Origin: Scleromitrula shiraiana
Lineage: Eukaryota > Ascomycota > Leotiomycetes > Helotiales > Sclerotiniaceae
DNA length: 64,000 nucleotides
Direction: 5' to 3'
Assembly (NCBI GenBank): GCA_028455995.1
Contig: JABELC010000013.1
Coordinates: 1 to 64,000, forward strand
Every line of letters begins with the position of its first letter. The first letter of the stretch is position 1. Made by a program: the position numbers and the translations under genes. Below, piece after piece: positions 63,392-64,000 of the stretch. The notes beneath the pieces are model-generated. The model was not told the DNA's origin, searched no databases, and saw nothing but the letters and a program-made list of their open reading frames with translations.

Positions 63392-64000
63392 TTATTGCAA
63401 TCTGGTAATAACAAAATTTATACCCATCGGATTCGGGTCCATCCAAGCCGTATCTTCCTTTTCCAACCCCCACTCTTTCAGATCAACCAAGGATGCATCA
63501 ATCTCCCATTCAGTTCCCATCTCCTCAATTGCCTCTACCCATATCTGTCGAAACGTTTCAAGGTCATGGATGAACATCTCGCCCCATGGAAGTGGCACTT
63601 TAAGATGTACTTCTCGTGCCCGCTGGTAACCTATGACAACTGTTCCTGGTCGGGAAAGTTGATTGATTTTTTTGATAGCTTTGACTTGTTTGTCCCAGTC
63701 AAATAAATGTAAAAATTGGCAAGCGATGATGATATCAATCTTTGAATCTAGCTGAGATAACTGGGAATTCGAGTCGAAAATATCTGCTTGGATAAACTGT
63801 GCTTTCATGATTTGTTTGTCGTCGAACAATTCAAACCCAAGGTCCCATAGCTCTGTAACGAGATCTGTTGCATACATGTTCTCCGTTGGCACACCTTCAG
63901 ATGCTAAAAGTCGTAAGTCTTGGCCAAAACAGCAAGCTAAGTCGAGTACAGTGGCCCCTTGCTTTGCACGGTTTATAATCGAAGAATATTCGGAGAAAGT
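63392..64000 (-). CDS. SAM-dependent methyltransferase (5' end outside the window)
   Basis: The frame is open from the right edge to the stop at 63,392, 202 residues, lacking the N-terminus. Motif I reads TVLDLACCFGQDLRLL, the SAM-binding loop of class I methyltransferases. It is followed by YATDLVTELWDLGFELF (acidic motif II region), FIQADIFD and IDIIIACQFLHLFDWDKQVKAIKKI. This order resembles the fungal methyltransferases found in polyketide/meroterpenoid clusters (assignment by motif resemblance). No break is visible in the part present. Its company (P450, GMC oxidoreductase, hydrolase, dehydrogenase) fits a specialised-metabolism locus; substrate unknown. Confidence 0.82.
   Translation of the reverse strand, partial: TFSEYSSIINRAKQGATVLDLACCFGQDLRLLASEGVPTENMYATDLVTELWDLGFELFDDKQIMKAQFIQADIFDSNSQLSQLDSKIDIIIACQFLHLFDWDKQVKAIKKINQLSRPGTVVIGYQRAREVHLKVPLPWGEMFIHDLETFRQIWVEAIEEMGTEWEIDASLVDLKEWGLEKEDTAWMDPNPMGINFVITRLQ

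Noticed and set aside
63392..63706. 103-codon plus-strand frame opposite the methyltransferase
   Set aside because: It is a shadow of the minus-strand methyltransferase frame, whose SAM-binding motif is clear.

Overview
The window looks like nuclear DNA of a filamentous ascomycete. The AROM protein, the short introns, and the P450 and GMC families suggest Leotiomycetes/Helotiales (Botrytis- or Sclerotinia-like); this placement is an inference from general resemblance. It has two very different halves. Bases 1 to about 45,530 are an extremely AT-rich block with no intact gene. Its pattern (C to T on either strand, stop codons everywhere, diverged repeat copies differing mostly by transitions) is that of transposons destroyed by repeat-induced point mutation (RIP). 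From about 45,530 to 64,000 base composition is normal and genes with 50-150 bp introns appear.

The AT block has a readable insertion history. A 160-bp LTR-like repeat (5'-TGTTTGTATGACTCC ... CAGACA-3') occurs seven times. Three copies are solo insertions with matching 5-bp flanks. One nearly complete element of this family seems to span 15,164-32,111. It is split by a ~990-bp TA-flanked inverted-repeat element in its left LTR (15,221-16,211) and by a whole Ty3/gypsy element (20,945-29,916; 130-bp LTRs; target duplication AATTG; recognisable RT remnants near 24.5-25.1 kb). The gypsy element in turn carries a little-mutated 449-bp inverted-repeat element (27,234-27,682). A second ~980-bp copy of the TA-flanked element (41,695-42,675) sits between what look like the ends of a longer relative (40,936-43,849). 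Minisatellites, the largest a 9-bp unit over ~540 bp at 37.3-37.9 kb, complete the block.

In the gene half, left to right: a cytochrome P450 pseudogene beside the AT block (minus strand, two in-frame stops, damaged I-helix and ExxR motifs); the intact pentafunctional AROM gene (minus, 1,575 aa once a 3' intron is recognised) with a perfect cross-pathway-control (Gcn4/CPC1) site upstream; a secreted GMC oxidoreductase (plus, eight exons, two probable GC-AG introns); a secreted alpha/beta-hydrolase pseudogene (plus, one nonsense codon and a ruined nucleophile elbow); an isocitrate/isopropylmalate-dehydrogenase-like pseudogene (minus, one nonsense codon); and a SAM-dependent methyltransferase running off the right edge (minus).

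P450, GMC oxidoreductase, hydrolase, dehydrogenase and methyltransferase are the usual parts of a fungal specialised-metabolism locus, but three of the five are broken by transition-type changes while the essential shikimate gene among them is intact. The simplest reading is a decaying accessory/metabolic region next to RIP-silenced heterochromatin. All homology statements are from reading translated motifs and aligning repeats by eye; no database search was run.
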